A DNA stretch of 64,000 bases from Monocercomonoides exilis (GCA_001643675.2 LSRY02000010.1:1559001-1623000), one strand, 5' to 3'. Shown: positions 1 through 11,250, counted from the first letter of the stretch. The notes: a model not told the origin generated them from the sequence alone. Translations and numbers: made by a program.

Positions 1-2958
1 TTTTTGTTTGGGAGCGCTTTTTCTTCTCCTCATTCCAGCTTGTTATTGCTGGCTGATGGCAACTTGTCTATTGCAGATACAGCATTTGCTCAAGAAGATT
101 GGAATGGAAACTCCGAAATGAGACTGAACTGCTCCATCGTTCTCGTGGAGAATGGCAGGCTATCGATCAACGGATGCACTTTTGCCTTTCTCCGCCTCGG
201 TTCTTCGTGCGTGGCAGCAAGAGGGGGGCAATATTGCTCATTTATGAACTTGAACATTTCTGATGTGAATTGTGGTGTGTTATTGGACTTCCGCAATTTG
301 ACAAACCTCTCAATGCAGCAGGTGCTTATTTCCAGTTGCGCACTTGAACAATCCGCCCTTCTCCTTCACAACTGCAAAGACTCTCAGCTGCAGAAGGTTC
401 AAATCCTAAATGCAGAGAGCAAAGCAAGTTTGATTGCGTTTTCCTCAGACGGTTCAGGAGATCATTCAAACATCCAGTGCTATCATTCGGACTTCGATGC
501 CATATCTGTGCTGTCTGGTTCTTTGCTTTCTGTTGAATGTGCAGATGCGAATGTCGAGATGAATTTCTTGTCCATTTCGAACGCGAAGCTCAGAGAAGGA
601 TGTGCAGTGAGTGTGGCATCAAATGCTTCAACATTCCGGCTGAAGCAGTCATCATATCAAAACATAACGAGAGAATCATTTGGTCCGTGCTGCTTGGCTG
701 CTTCGTCTTCGTCTTCGTCTTCGTCTTTATTGGTGGAGTTGGAGAACTGCACCAGCCACAAATGCATCTCATCCTCAGACAAAGGGAGAATTGCGACTTT
801 GACGGATTTAACGGATGTTAACTTATCTTCATGTTCGTTTGACGGAGCAACAGGCGAGCAACAGTTTGGAGTCAACGAAGATTCACTCGATAATCTGTGC
901 CGATGGAATGGGTCGATGGTTGATCTTCAGAATTGCTCCGGATTGATGAAGGACTCGACGCTGGCAAATTCAGAAAATGGAGGGCTTTCCTTATCAGGAG
1001 GAAGTGTGGAGATTGAGAAAGGAGAATTCATGAACAACAATCCATCAATAGCGAATTATGGATCGGCAAGGCGGAATGTTTTGTGTGGAGACTCAGCAAA
1101 ATTGAAAGTGATGAGTTTGAAGGGAGGGGATGGATTGAAAGACAACACCTCGCTGTGGATATTGGATAAAGGATGCACACTGGAAGGAATAGCGAAAGAA
1201 AGGGCATCTGCGTTTTTCATCCCGAAGGTGGAGAGTGTGACATCGGAAAAGTCAGGGGAGAAGGTGGACGTTGTGTTCAGAGGATCGGTTCTCCTTCCGT
1301 GCAACCTCTCGTTCAAGACCGTTGCAGCGATTGGGGATGAGGAGGTGGTTGAGAAATATTTGTTTGATGCAAGCGGTTTCATATCAGAGGAAGAGGTGCA
1401 TGGGTCTGTTCCTGCCAAGATAATTGAAGGGGTGCCAAGTGAAGCAGAAGTGAGGGTGTGCATTTTGTTTGGAAAAGTCAATTTGCCATCAGCCACTGAT
1501 TCATTTATTCTGAAGAACAGAAGCAATTCTGAGCCAGATGGAGAAGGAAATCTTGTTGAGGGAGGGAAAGAAGGAAAATCATGGACTTTAATAATTGCAG
1601 TTATATTTGTTGTTTTGTTCTTAATAGTTCTTGTTGTGTCAATTGTTCTGGCTGTTCGATGGAGGAAACAAAAGAGAAGAACAGAAGAATTGGAGATAAT
1701 TGTGGAAGACAACATCAGAAAAGATCCGAAGCTGATTGAGATGGTGACGATGGAGATGTCACCAGAAGAGCAGTGGAAGAGAGCTGAGAGAGAAGCAGAG
1801 AAGAAAAATGAAGAGAGAATTAAAAAGAGAATGAATGGGAAGCAGATGGTGCATTCAGAGTCAGAAGAGTATTTGCTGTCTGAAAGCGGATCAACAGAAT
1901 ATATCTTGGGAAAAGACTCAGACAAGATTCCTGAATGGATGCTGGAGAAGGTGGATGAAAAAGAAGAAGAGATAAGGAAGAGAACACCATCGCCGTCAAT
2001 TTCTTCAACTTGCTCAACTGACACATCAGACACAGATACCACTTTTGTTCGATCAGAGAGTCTTTGTCCAACCACCTCATCGATGTCGAATCTGGTGGAT
2101 GCGATGGCCTGCTCATCGCCTCACGAGAAACTGATTGTAGACTTGAGGGATTCTCTGTTCATGCTGCTTCATGGGCGGAACGAGAAGAAAGAGATGGCGA
2201 TCGGCACTTTGGAGGAGAGGGAGCAGACAGCTGCGCAGATCCTATTCTGGGTGGCGAATGGAGCAATTCACTCGTTTGACGAAATGGAAAATGAGCTGCA
2301 GTCATTGAGCAGTCTTAGTTCGCTTGTTGTGCTGTTCTCAGAGCACATGGTGATCTGCATTGTCCTCCACTTTGACTGCTCCTCAGATGATTCAGACTCG
2401 TCGTCCATTTCGTCGTGTTCGATTGCCACATCAACGTCTGACTGCTCAAGAGCGAATAGAAATGGAAGAGGGTCGCCTCCTCCGTCGTCTGCGTTTGAAG
2501 AGGACGACGATGACATAAAAGAGTGTTTGCGGTGGAAGGCGCCTGAACTGCAAATGAACAAGAAGATGGGGGCAACGAAGAAGTCAGTGGCGTTTTCGAT
2601 TGGGATGATGCTGTGGGAGTGCCTGACGCTGGAGATACCGTTTGGGGAGTATGCGGCCGAGCTGGCTGGGCAGAATATTGCGAATGGGGAGAGGCCTGTG
2701 CATGGGGCAGAAAGGGATTCGTCGTTGTTTGAGTGTGTGAAGTCGTGCTTGAGCCAAGAAGCAAAAGATCGGCCGAAGCTGATGGAGTTGAAGCGGGAGT
2801 TCATCCAGCGATTTCCGCCGGGGGCGGTGATTGTTACGATTTCAGATGCGGTTGATTATGAATGCTTTTCGGGTTGCCAGAGAGAAAACGAAGAGAGCAA
2901 AGAAAGCGATGAGTCTGGGAGGAGCAATTCGAAGACACTGCTTGTTAATGGAAAATGA
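1..2958 (+). CDS. Giant beta-helix/pseudokinase surface protein, 3' part
   Basis: The frame is open from base 1 to a TGA at 2956-2958 (985 codons), and the 5' part lies outside the window. It matches the last ~985 residues of the complete mirror gene at 40628-48940. In order it has an ectodomain with Asn-glycosylation-like sites and Cys, a single membrane segment at about residues 527-550 (hydrophobic run after EGKSW, then RWRKQKRR), an acidic linker, and a kinase-like C-terminus. That domain keeps the APE-like motif WKAPEL, the GMMLWE...PFGE segment and the CLSQEAKDRP segment. I find no HRD, DFG or ATP-anchoring Lys, so it is probably a pseudokinase. It differs from the mirror copy at about 43 residues plus Ser-run length changes; nine of the differences fall in the membrane segment. 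Confidence 0.85.
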   Translation, partial: FLFGSAFSSPHSSLLLLADGNLSIADTAFAQEDWNGNSEMRLNCSIVLVENGRLSINGCTFAFLRLGSSCVAARGGQYCSFMNLNISDVNCGVLLDFRNLTNLSMQQVLISSCALEQSALLLHNCKDSQLQKVQILNAESKASLIAFSSDGSGDHSNIQCYHSDFDAISVLSGSLLSVECADANVEMNFLSISNAKLREGCAVSVASNASTFRLKQSSYQNITRESFGPCCLAASSSSSSSSLLVELENCTSHKCISSSDKGRIATLTDLTDVNLSSCSFDGATGEQQFGVNEDSLDNLCRWNGSMVDLQNCSGLMKDSTLANSENGGLSLSGGSVEIEKGEFMNNNPSIANYGSARRNVLCGDSAKLKVMSLKGGDGLKDNTSLWILDKGCTLEGIAKERASAFFIPKVESVTSEKSGEKVDVVFRGSVLLPCNLSFKTVAAIGDEEVVEKYLFDASGFISEEEVHGSVPAKIIEGVPSEAEVRVCILFGKVNLPSATDSFILKNRSNSEPDGEGNLVEGGKEGKSWTLIIAVIFVVLFLIVLVVSIVLAVRWRKQKRRTEELEIIVEDNIRKDPKLIEMVTMEMSPEEQWKRAEREAEKKNEERIKKRMNGKQMVHSESEEYLLSESGSTEYILGKDSDKIPEWMLEKVDEKEEEIRKRTPSPSISSTCSTDTSDTDTTFVRSESLCPTTSSMSNLVDAMACSSPHEKLIVDLRDSLFMLLHGRNEKKEMAIGTLEEREQTAAQILFWVANGAIHSFDEMENELQSLSSLSSLVVLFSEHMVICIVLHFDCSSDDSDSSSISSCSIATSTSDCSRANRNGRGSPPPSSAFEEDDDDIKECLRWKAPELQMNKKMGATKKSVAFSIGMMLWECLTLEIPFGEYAAELAGQNIANGERPVHGAERDSSLFECVKSCLSQEAKDRPKLMELKREFIQRFPPGAVIVTISDAVDYECFSGCQRENEESKESDESGRSNSKTLLVNGK

Positions 2959-3670
2959 GCTGGAATGGGGAAAAAAATTATATATCTGTTTTTTTTATTA
3001 AAGTGCATTTTGCATTTTATCTTTTGCGTGTGTGTATTCAACAATTTTTGTTTTTTCTTTTCTTTTCTTTTTTCTTTTTTTTATTCGTTTGGCATATTTT
3101 TCGATTTTTTGTTTCATCCTTTTCGTTTTTTATCACGAAATGTCTTCTTTTGTTGATGTTAACGAGTGTTATATATCTGTATGTACCTCACAATAATTAT
3201 TCTTGTTCACTCTTCCTGTGAAACAATTAGCACAAACACACCACCAGCTTGTTGAGTTGGGAAACGTGTCAGTTATCTTGAAATGAAAATATTCATTTCG
3301 CAATAACTGCGATATTTTTCAATTCATCAGAAGTATTTTTATTTTCAAGAGAAATTCTTCCTGATATTTCTTTTTTCAAAAGAAACAACAGAATTTGCAA
3401 TCGAATAAATGATTCATTTTCAACTCACAAAAACTCATTCGCTCTCATGTGAAATTCAACGGGAAATTTAAAAAAAAAAAAAGTTGAACTCATTGGATTT
3501 GAAACGGATTTTCAATAATTCTTTTCCAAAAGTGATTTTTCCTTTTCTTTTTTTTTAATAAAAAATCTTTTTGATTTTTCAATTGTGGATTATTTTGCCG
3601 ATGATATATTTGAATAGAAAGCTTTTAATCCAACAAAATTCTTGATTTGATCAGTTCATCCAATAATTAA
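2959..3670. other. AT-rich intergenic region
   Basis: This gap separates the pseudokinase stop codon from the dehydrogenase start. It holds a T-rich stretch (about 3040-3085) and A- or T-runs. I see no RNA gene or convincing reading frame. The mirror gap is 39916-40627. Confidence 0.6.
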
Positions 3671-5025
3671 ATGCTTCAAATATTTCATATTTTATTTTCT
3701 TGTTGTGGCTTTGTATTTTTGGTTTCTGTTGCTGCGTATCTTCTTCCCCAATTAGCCATTTTATTTGCGAAGGAAACAAATTTTGTCAAACGATATGGGC
3801 GTTCGTGGGCATTTATCACAGGAGGTTCGTCGGGAATCGGACTTTCGCTTGCGAAAAAGCTGGGTCGACAAGTATTTTGTTGCTTCTTTTTGAATGCGCC
3901 ATTGAAGTGAAAGAGTTGAAATTGGGTGCTTATGAATCATTGTTCCGAAGGGAATGAATCTTATCATTTTATCAGAAACGGAGCAGAATCTGAAAAATGC
4001 CAAAGCAATTCTCAACAATTTGTGTGTCAAATTGTGATTTTATTTTGTGATTTATTTTGAAGATTTTTCTTCTTCTTCTTCTTTTTTTTTTCGGAAGGTT
4101 CCCAACCATCCAAGTTTGTTTAATCTGCGCAGATCTCTCAAAGGATCCAAACATTTTGGCAAAGACAGTGCTGAATCAGATTGACGGGCTCGATATCAGC
4201 GCAATTGTTGTGAATGCTGGATATGGATTATTTGAGGTTTGACACAAGGAAACATCCGAAATTATATTTTCTGTCTTTTGAAAAAAAAAATGATGGATAT
4301 CTTTTAGAGTGCATCCAATCCGAGTGCATCAACTTTGCACATGTTTCACTCGAACATTGTTGGGCATCAGCACCTTATAAATGCGCTTTTCCCCATTTTG
4401 GCGAAGCGAAGGCCTCATTTTGATGGAAGGAAATGGCGCAGAGGATGTGTGATATTCACTTCGTCAGTGACAGGATGTTTTGTGAGCCCTTATAACGCGG
4501 TGTACTCAGCAACAAAAGCATATTTGGATCATTTTGGTGAATGCTTGTCTTTGGAAGCTTCATGTGTGCATCCGATTTCAACTTCCACAGTCCATTCTTC
4601 TCGTCTTTTCATGCTCTGTTTTTCAAAATTTTTAATGTTTCAGGCTTGAAGATAGATGTTGTTTCAATCCGTCCAGGCTCTGTGAAAACGAAGTTTCATG
4701 ACAGAATCCCGCGTTTTTTTGTTATGGATTTGATTAGTGTGCATTTGCGATTGTGTTTCTTTTTTTTCAAAAAAATAAATAAATAAATAATAATAATAAC
4801 AATTTCTTGATATTCTCAGATTTATTTCAGCAATCGCCTGATGCAGTTGCAAGCAGAGTGTTGAAAAGTGTTGGAATGTTTGTGAAAGTTGACTGCGGAG
4901 TTTTCGCTGTACTTGTTGAATTGATGAACAAATTGGTTGACAGAAACCTATACATTGCGATTGCACAAAATATTTATCCATTCATTCCTGATATTAAGAA
5001 ATTATTTGAAGAAAATGGCAAATGA
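3671..5025 (+). CDS. Short-chain dehydrogenase/reductase, six exons
   Basis: My exon model is 3671-3871, 3951-4021, 4098-4236, 4308-4563, 4644-4736 and 4820-5025. Introns are 79, 76, 71, 80 and 83 bp, all GT-AG, with phases that fit at every junction. The spliced product is 321 residues. It begins with a hydrophobic N-terminal anchor (about residues 3-32). The Rossmann cofactor motif TGGSSGIG is at 50-57 and NAG at 130-132. The likely catalytic tetrad is Asn153, Ser190 (TSS), Tyr203 and Lys207 (YSATK). Length, anchor and motif order resemble 3-oxoacyl-CoA reductase / 17-beta-hydroxysteroid dehydrogenase 12 relatives, which act at the ER in fatty-acid elongation. The substrate is inferred only. 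The mirror copy is 38561-39915. Confidence 0.85.
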
Positions 5026-6586
5026 TTTAATAATCTTCGAAAACGTTGTGAAAGCTAATTTTTGTGTTTTGTGTGAATGCTTATTTCTCAAAAGAAATTT
5101 TCTTTTTTCTTTTTTCTTTTTTCTTTTTTCTTTTTTCTTTATTTTTCTTTATTTTATTTTATTTTTTGTTTGTGCATGCGTGTGCATGTTTGGTCATCTG
5201 TCTATCGAAGCATCTTTTTTTTAGTGGATGCAACAATTTTTCACACGGCAAATGATCTTCAAAGTTCGTTTGAAAGCCATTGAGAATATTCGATATCCTT
5301 TGAAAATGCTGTTTAACATTATTTCTTTGAATGTTTTTTAACGCCTTTGGCAACGACTGGAGATCATGAAGAGAAAAAAGTTAACACAAAAAACACTTTT
5401 GTTTCTGGATGAGATCCAGATAGCATCAACAATAATTCTGGTCCTCTTCTTTCATTTTGTGAAGACCCACATCATTTGCTTTCATGTTCACAAGAAGAAT
5501 AATGGTGTTTGATTTGCAAGTCTTTTCACGAATCGGATTTTGCTGTTTTGACGCTGGCTGATGCAAAGCCAAATGCAATGCACGAGAAACAAATTGACTT
5601 TCGCTGGAGAAGCACAGATGGCATTCAGAGCAATCGGTTTTGGCGATGCATCCAGCAAAAAGAATTGAAAGACGGAAAATGAGAAGTGTCGATTGGAGAA
5701 AAGGGGCAACGGCCAATATTGTTGAGCATCGGGAAACGCTGAATGCGATGAAGAGCATGGCTTTGAGCGAGCTTTTTATTCAGCAGAAAATTGGAGAAGA
5801 CGGCAGAGGACAAAGAGAATGAAAAAGGAAGAAAAGATTGGCTGAGGCTGATTATTCCTTCCCGAAGCCAGAATGAATGCGCCAAAGAGTGGAGATTCGC
5901 AGAAAGGAAAGCAGAAATAACACAATGAGTCGAGTCTGCGAAGTGTTCTAATGAAGCAAGAAGAAGGCGAAGACGCGAACAAACGAGTGGATAAGCCAAT
6001 ATTTCCATCTGAACAACTCGATTTCTGAATGATTGGAGTTGCCTCAATCGTTCGACCTTTTGATTTTTGTCTCTGTTTTTTTGGATTTCATATTCGCTTG
6101 AAGGCAACAAATTGAACTTTCAAATTCTTCGGAAGCCTCAAGATCTGGAAACAAAAATACAACGAACTATGGATGACTGTTGTTCCGCACGAAGAGAATA
6201 TTATATCAACAGGCTTCGGGGCAAAAGAGTCATGAGAAAATGTGATTGAAGATGAATTGTATTCCGCAAAAGAGGCAATCAAAAGAGAGAAGGAGAGAAA
6301 GAGGGAGGTGAAGCGGATTCGCTGGGAAAAGGAGAATTGGCAGGTGGGATGCGAATGATTGTGAAGAAAAGGAAGAAGGAGACGCGGGGGAGAAGGAGAA
6401 AAGACAGAAGAGAAAGGATGGCAGATGGAGGGAGGGGAATGAGCAAAGAAGAAACATTTGAGTGTATTTTTGCCGAGGAAAGTGGGACTGAGGAAAATGA
6501 CTTGGATGACGACAAAAAAGGAAACGAAAGAGAAAAAGGGGAGGAGAAGAGGAAGCAGAGAATGGTGTGGTCCTGAAAGGATTTGA
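5026..6586. other. Region without a firm gene
   Basis: It starts with a TTTTTC-type simple repeat (about 5100-5160) whose length differs between arms (mirror about 38400-38480). From about 6250 to 6580 the plus strand is strongly purine-rich, giving Lys/Glu/Arg-rich plus-strand frames and Ser/Phe/Pro-rich minus-strand frames. Both are open and neither is convincing. One minus-strand reading frame is listed separately. The mirror region is 36974-38560. Confidence 0.5.
5426..5758 (-). CDS. Small CxxC reading frame, uncertain
   Basis: This is a 110-codon minus-strand frame with a hydrophobic N-terminus (about residues 1-35), then CSEC and further Cys, then a hydrophilic C-terminus. It stays open in the mirror copy (37801-38133) with only a few substitutions. 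The CxxC followed by a hydrophobic strand is vaguely thioredoxin-like, but I cannot place it in a family. A 161-codon frame overlaps it on the same strand (5625-6110), so which frame, if any, is coding is unresolved. Confidence 0.25.
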   Translation of the reverse strand: MLFIAFSVSRCSTILAVAPFLQSTLLIFRLSILFAGCIAKTDCSECHLCFSSESQFVSRALHLALHQPASKQQNPIREKTCKSNTIILLVNMKANDVGLHKMKEEDQNYC

Positions 6587-7126
6587 GATTTGCAATAGAG
6601 CGAATCAACAAACGCAAGGAGCATGTTTGCTCCTCAATAATGAGTATTGTTCACGATTTATGGGTGGTTTAAGATCTAACTTCGCCAATACTCAAATTCA
6701 AAGAAGATCTTTATTGTCCGCAATAATTAAGAAGAAACAGCCTGTTACAAAAAATACAGAGACAGAGATGGAAAAGATTTGGATCGATTTCTGAAACTGG
6801 GAAGAAAGGAAAATATTATTGAAGAACTTGGTAAGTTCTGACCTTGAAATACATCATCTGTAATGGAAGGAAGTGCACAGCCAATAAAGACGAATAGAGA
6901 GCCGCGCATAGTGAAAAGACAATACAAGAATAGAAGCAACAAAACAGAAAACTGAAATTATGATATTTGTGAGATATTTATGCAAAATGAAGATATGAAT
7001 TTCAATATATTTTCAAAGAAAATGAAACTACAAAATATTTTGTTCATTTATTAGGAAAATGAGCCATACATGCAGTGAGATATAGGAAAATTTAGAAATC
7101 GCAAGATATTTCGAAAATTAAAGAAG

Positions 7127-7391
7127 ATATGGGTGATTATTTTTGAAATCATATCTTTTTTCGGAATGTTGATTTTTATAAAATTGTTAGTTTTTTGAAA
7201 GAAAATTTTGATTCAAAAGAGGAAAAGCATGAAAATTGTTTTTAAAAACTAATGGTTTTTCCGAATCAAAGATTTAAATGCATTCAACAAGCCTTTTCAC
7301 TTTTCAATTTTTGTTTATTGATATTCAAGAAATATTTTTGCACCGAATTTTTTGTGTGAAATAAAATGATTTCAAAAATAATCACCCATAT
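7127..7391. mobile_element. MITE-like element, 26-bp inverted ends
   Basis: Bases 7127-7152 and 7366-7391 are perfect inverted repeats, beginning ATATGGGTGATTATTTTTGA. The 213 bases between have no reading frame. The element sits inside the DIRS-like element and is present at the mirror site (35718-35982), so it inserted before the arms separated. The related sequence at 51187 runs through this position without it. Confidence 0.6.
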
Positions 7392-7660
7392 GGGACAAAA
7401 TATTTGACTTCAGGCATTTTCATTGAAAAATTATGTATATTTGATGAACTTTTTGTGATCAAAAAATCTGAAAAAAATGGGTTTATTTATTGAAATACAT
7501 GTGAGGTCACAAAACATTATGTGATCACATCAATGATGTTTGTTTGCAGTAATGAAAAACCAATTTATTTCGAAATCTGAGAATGATTGATAAAGTTATG
7601 AGTGAAACAAAATGTTTGTGCTTTGTGCAAAAAAAGCTTGAAAGTCCATATTTTCCCCCA
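7392..7660 (+). repeat. Dispersed repeat shared with second DIRS-like element
   Basis: This stretch matches 50930-51187 in reverse complement (for example GACAAAATATTTGACTTCAG and GTGAGGTCACAAAACATT), with scattered differences. In the second element the same sequence is the tail of the recombinase frame plus downstream DNA, so this may be the 3' end of a related element nested here. The mirror copy is about 35450-35717. Confidence 0.55.
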
Positions 7661-8040
7661 TATGAAAAGAGATAGAATAGAAAACCGTGTTATGCCGCGA
7701 GACAAAGAGAAGAGAGAGAGAAGACAGAAAAAAATAGAAACGCAATTAAATTGAGATTATTATGAAGAGAAAACTCAGCTTATTAAATCAACTTTAGCAA
7801 AGGAAATATAGACAAACTGTGTTACGAAACAGCATGACAAACAGAAACGATGAAATATTATTGATTAATAAAATGAAAAGTTACAATGTTTATTTACGGA
7901 GATAATCACAAATATGAAACCGCGAAAGATAACGAGACAGAGAGAAAAGAGATAACCGTGAGATGAAACGAGATTATTGTGGAGAGGGAAACCGCTTTCT
8001 ATCAAAAGTGTTTGAATGAAGAGAAAGCTGAGGTTGCTGC

Positions 8041-8469
8041 GAGATAAGGATAAAGAAAGAGATGGAAAAAAATTTCGAACTGATTAAACGAACAGAAACA
8101 GTGCATAAGAACGAGATATGTGCAGATATAATAACAGCGAAATATCGTGAGATAAAAATAGAAGTGAAAGCACAGTTGAATTGCGAGGATGAAATAGAAC
8201 AAGAGACCACAGAAAATTCCGAGATGAGGATATAGAAAGAAGTCGCACAGCACAGTGTGACGAAAATGGAGGAAGGCTCCGCTTATTTCCGCGAAATGAG
8301 AACGAAGAATAAGATGATGTGCTTGAAGGAAATCAAGAGAGGAATAAAGAAAGCTTCTGGGATTGTAGTCGAGTACACAAGAAGGAACTATCAGAATGGG
8401 GAGCCTAATAGAGTTATTGAAGATCCTCACGAAGGAGCAATTGCTCAAACCTTTATAAGCAGAAGTTGA
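8041..8469 (+). pseudogene. gag-like ORF remnant of DIRS-like element
   Basis: One frame reads through a single TAG (about 8234) to 8469. The product is charged, Lys/Glu-rich and helical-looking, and lies directly upstream of the reverse transcriptase, where DIRS elements carry their capsid-like ORF. Position is the main argument. The same TAG is present in the mirror copy (34624-35069), so the break predates the inverted duplication. Confidence 0.4.
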
Positions 8470-9890
8470 GGGACGGAGTGGTGAAGTCCGTACAGGAGTC
8501 GGAGGTGAAGTGGTTCAACCCGACATTCATGGTGATAAAGAAAAACGGAAAGTGGAGAAAGATTCTAGATTGCAGGGCGCTAAACGAGGAGGTGCAGGGA
8601 AAGCATTTCAAGATGGATTTCCAGGAGACAGTGGTGGAACTCCTGGAGGAGAACGATTGGATGACCACTCAGGATATATCGAGTGCATTCCAGCACGTCA
8701 AAGTGGATGAACAATTCAGTCCCTATCTGTGCTTCAGCTTTCAAAGTTAATGCTACGTTTTCGTAGTGATGCCCTTTGGAGCAAAAGACGCGCCCAGTGT
8801 TTTTACGAAGATAATGAGACGGACGGCGTCATATATCAGAGAAAAGTGGAGAGTGAAGCTAGTGATATACCTGGACGACATTCTCCTCATGCATCCAGAC
8901 AGGGATGCATTGAGATTGATCACACAAGAAATAACCCAGATCTTGAGGAGTCTGGGATGGATACATTCAGAAGAGAATTTGAATTTGTAATCAACAAGGA
9001 GTGTGTAGTTCCTGTGATTGCTTTGGAACTCGGAAAGGATGGAAGTGAAGCTCCAAGAGAGGAAGAGAGTGCTCTTGCTGAAGGATGTGCATACCTGGAT
9101 AGCACATGTAAAGAAAGGGATGAATCACAGAACAAGAGACTTAGCAGCACTCCTCGGGAGGCTGAATTTTGTGAGACTGCAACACCCACCAGCAAGCTTG
9201 CAGATGACGCGTATTCAATACGTGCTGAAACAGACAATAGACCGCGGGGGATGGAAGGGGACGGTAATAGTCAGCCCAATGATACTGGGAGAATTAACAC
9301 ATTGGAGAAAGATACTACAAGAAAACAGACCAAGGAGTCTGAAGAGAAGGAACAGACCTGCGGTACTAACGACGAACGCTTCAGAGCTGGGATGGGGTGC
9401 AGTATTAACAATACAGAGGGAGAACAAAGAGGAGAAGATATATGTCCACGGGAGTTGGACCCTCCAGGAGAGTGCGTTAGCGATAAACGAAAAGGAGTCC
9501 AGAGCAGTGTTGAGAACTTTAGAAAGGAAATGAGCATGGCTGAAACAACAGAAGATAGACCATATTCGTTAGATGACAGACAATATGTCCACGAGATGAA
9601 CAACACAGAAGAAGAGGAGAGTGCCATCGCTTATTCCAACACTGAGAGCACTAGAGAAGAAACTGAACAGCCTGGACTTGATAAAACAAACAGAATATCT
9701 CCCAGGAGAACAGAATATGGAAGCAGATGCATTCAGCCTGATGGCGAAAAAGCCGGACTATGCACTGAGGGGGGAAAAAGTCTCAGAGATATTGCAGATA
9801 GTCGCACCGAGAACACAAGATACAATTTCAGAACAGATTACGCCGGTGCCCTGTGGAACTATTTGGAAACGATCCTCTCTGAGAAGGTAG
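8466..9890 (+). pseudogene. Reverse transcriptase-RNase H, broken
   Basis: One frame carries reverse transcriptase motifs: KNGKWRKILDCRALNEE, then a TTQDISSAFQH segment, MPFGAKDAPSVFTKIMRR, and the catalytic YLDD in LVIYLDDILL. RNase H follows (TTNASELGWGAV, WTLQESALAINEKESRAV, TDNMST, LPGEQ). Stops interrupt it at about 8748, 8991, 9531 and in the TDNMST region. The first catalytic Asp of RNase H is Asn in both arms (TTNAS). At 8748 the left arm has TAA where the right arm has CAA (Gln). A 403-codon frame at 8729-9940 is an off-frame shadow. Confidence 0.8.
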
Positions 9891-10487
9891 AAAGAGTGAT
9901 TGAGCTGTTGTTGAACAAGATAGTACCAGTCTGTTATTGAGAAACATAGAGTTAACATTATAAGAGATGAGAAATGATGACTAGAATTAACTCCCATGAA
10001 AAATAACAAGCGTTAGACTGGAGAATATATATATTTATATATAAGTTGGAAAACCCTTTCATGCATGGAGAGAATTCGTTGGAGCGAAGGACATGTCAGC
10101 AGCAATATTGAGTAACCCAAATAGTGAAAGAGATACAGGGAGAGTGCTGCGAAGATTTAACAATTCTTGGACAAGTTAAGTGCTGATGATTCTGACCCCC
10201 TCACAATCAAAGATGCCAGGTAGATAATGGCACAATTTTTTGAAATTATATCCAACAAAAATGTTTCAAGTGGAGAGAAAAATTAAACTGAGAGAAAAGT
10301 TATTGAGTCCATTAACCTTTTCAGAGAAATAAAGACGAAGGAGAAAGATATTAATTCATCTCTTTAAACTCACGAGAGAGTTAAGCAGAGAAGGGGCAAA
10401 CAATATAAATCAGTGTGGGTTTTCACAACTATGACAAAAGGGGAATAAACCACATACAACTCAATAGACCCACAAGCACTCCAGAGG

Positions 10488-11250
10488 AGAGCCCTCATCC
10501 TCACTATTATTTTTGCAACTTTAGAGCCAGCTAAGCTGGAGAGATTGAGAAGGAAGAGTTCAATATTAAAAGAGAATACGGTATTTATAGAAGTGCAGAT
10601 AAAAATAACATTAAGGAAGACTATAAAAATCGATATTAACAAACAATTTAACCCACTCATAGATGCAGAAGAAGCGCTCCAACGAAAACTGGATTTTTCC
10701 GGGACAACTTTAAAAGATGAACACGTGTGGTTGATATAAAAGAATGTGAGCCTGCAAATATGCAGAGAATAAAAGAAGAATTAGAAGCTACTCAAAAAGA
10801 GTATGAAATACACAATCTTTTGACCGTGTTCTCGATTAGACATAAGTTATAATACACATACAAGGACGAGAAGGTTCCGATTGGAAAGCGAGCAATTCGT
10901 ACTCAAAAGGGGAGCCAGGATCAAGAGGGACACAAAATTTTAAAACTTTTAACCTGTTCAAGATATGAAATGGATCCTGTTGACGATCAACATCCAGGAA
11001 CCCTCTCTTGGAGAAGAAAAAAAGTTGGAGATGGGAAGAGAAAGGAAGGATATGAGAGTCGAGAAAGCGGAATCATTAATGAAAGAATGCACAGTGAAGT
11101 TATCAGAAGCTGGGGGAGAAGAAGATGTGAGAAAAGGAAAGAAGTTAAAGAGACTAGACTTTCCGAGTTGAGAAGAGAGAAGTCAAAGAGAAATAGCTTT
11201 GTCACAGAACTCCTCATCCCGACCACTCTAGCGTCGGAGAACACCCCTCA
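10488..11250 (+). pseudogene. Tyrosine recombinase-like remnant
   Basis: The stretch around 10490-10740 reads like the catalytic core of a tyrosine recombinase: a hydrophobic helix, then LEPAKLERLR where the first catalytic Arg is expected, an alternating strand with ITLRK, and a P...AL..KL...D..VW segment. About 25 codons later FSIRHKL sits where an HxxR box belongs. The expected catalytic residues are altered and stops are present, so it cannot be active as read. The better-preserved recombinase at 51391-51684 supports the assignment. Mirror: about 31859-32621. Confidence 0.5.

Noticed and set aside
8729-9940. 403-codon open frame over the reverse transcriptase/RNase H
   Set aside because: It overlaps the RT/RNase H in another frame, has no domain of its own, and its mirror is shorter. 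The conserved motifs lie in the other frame.
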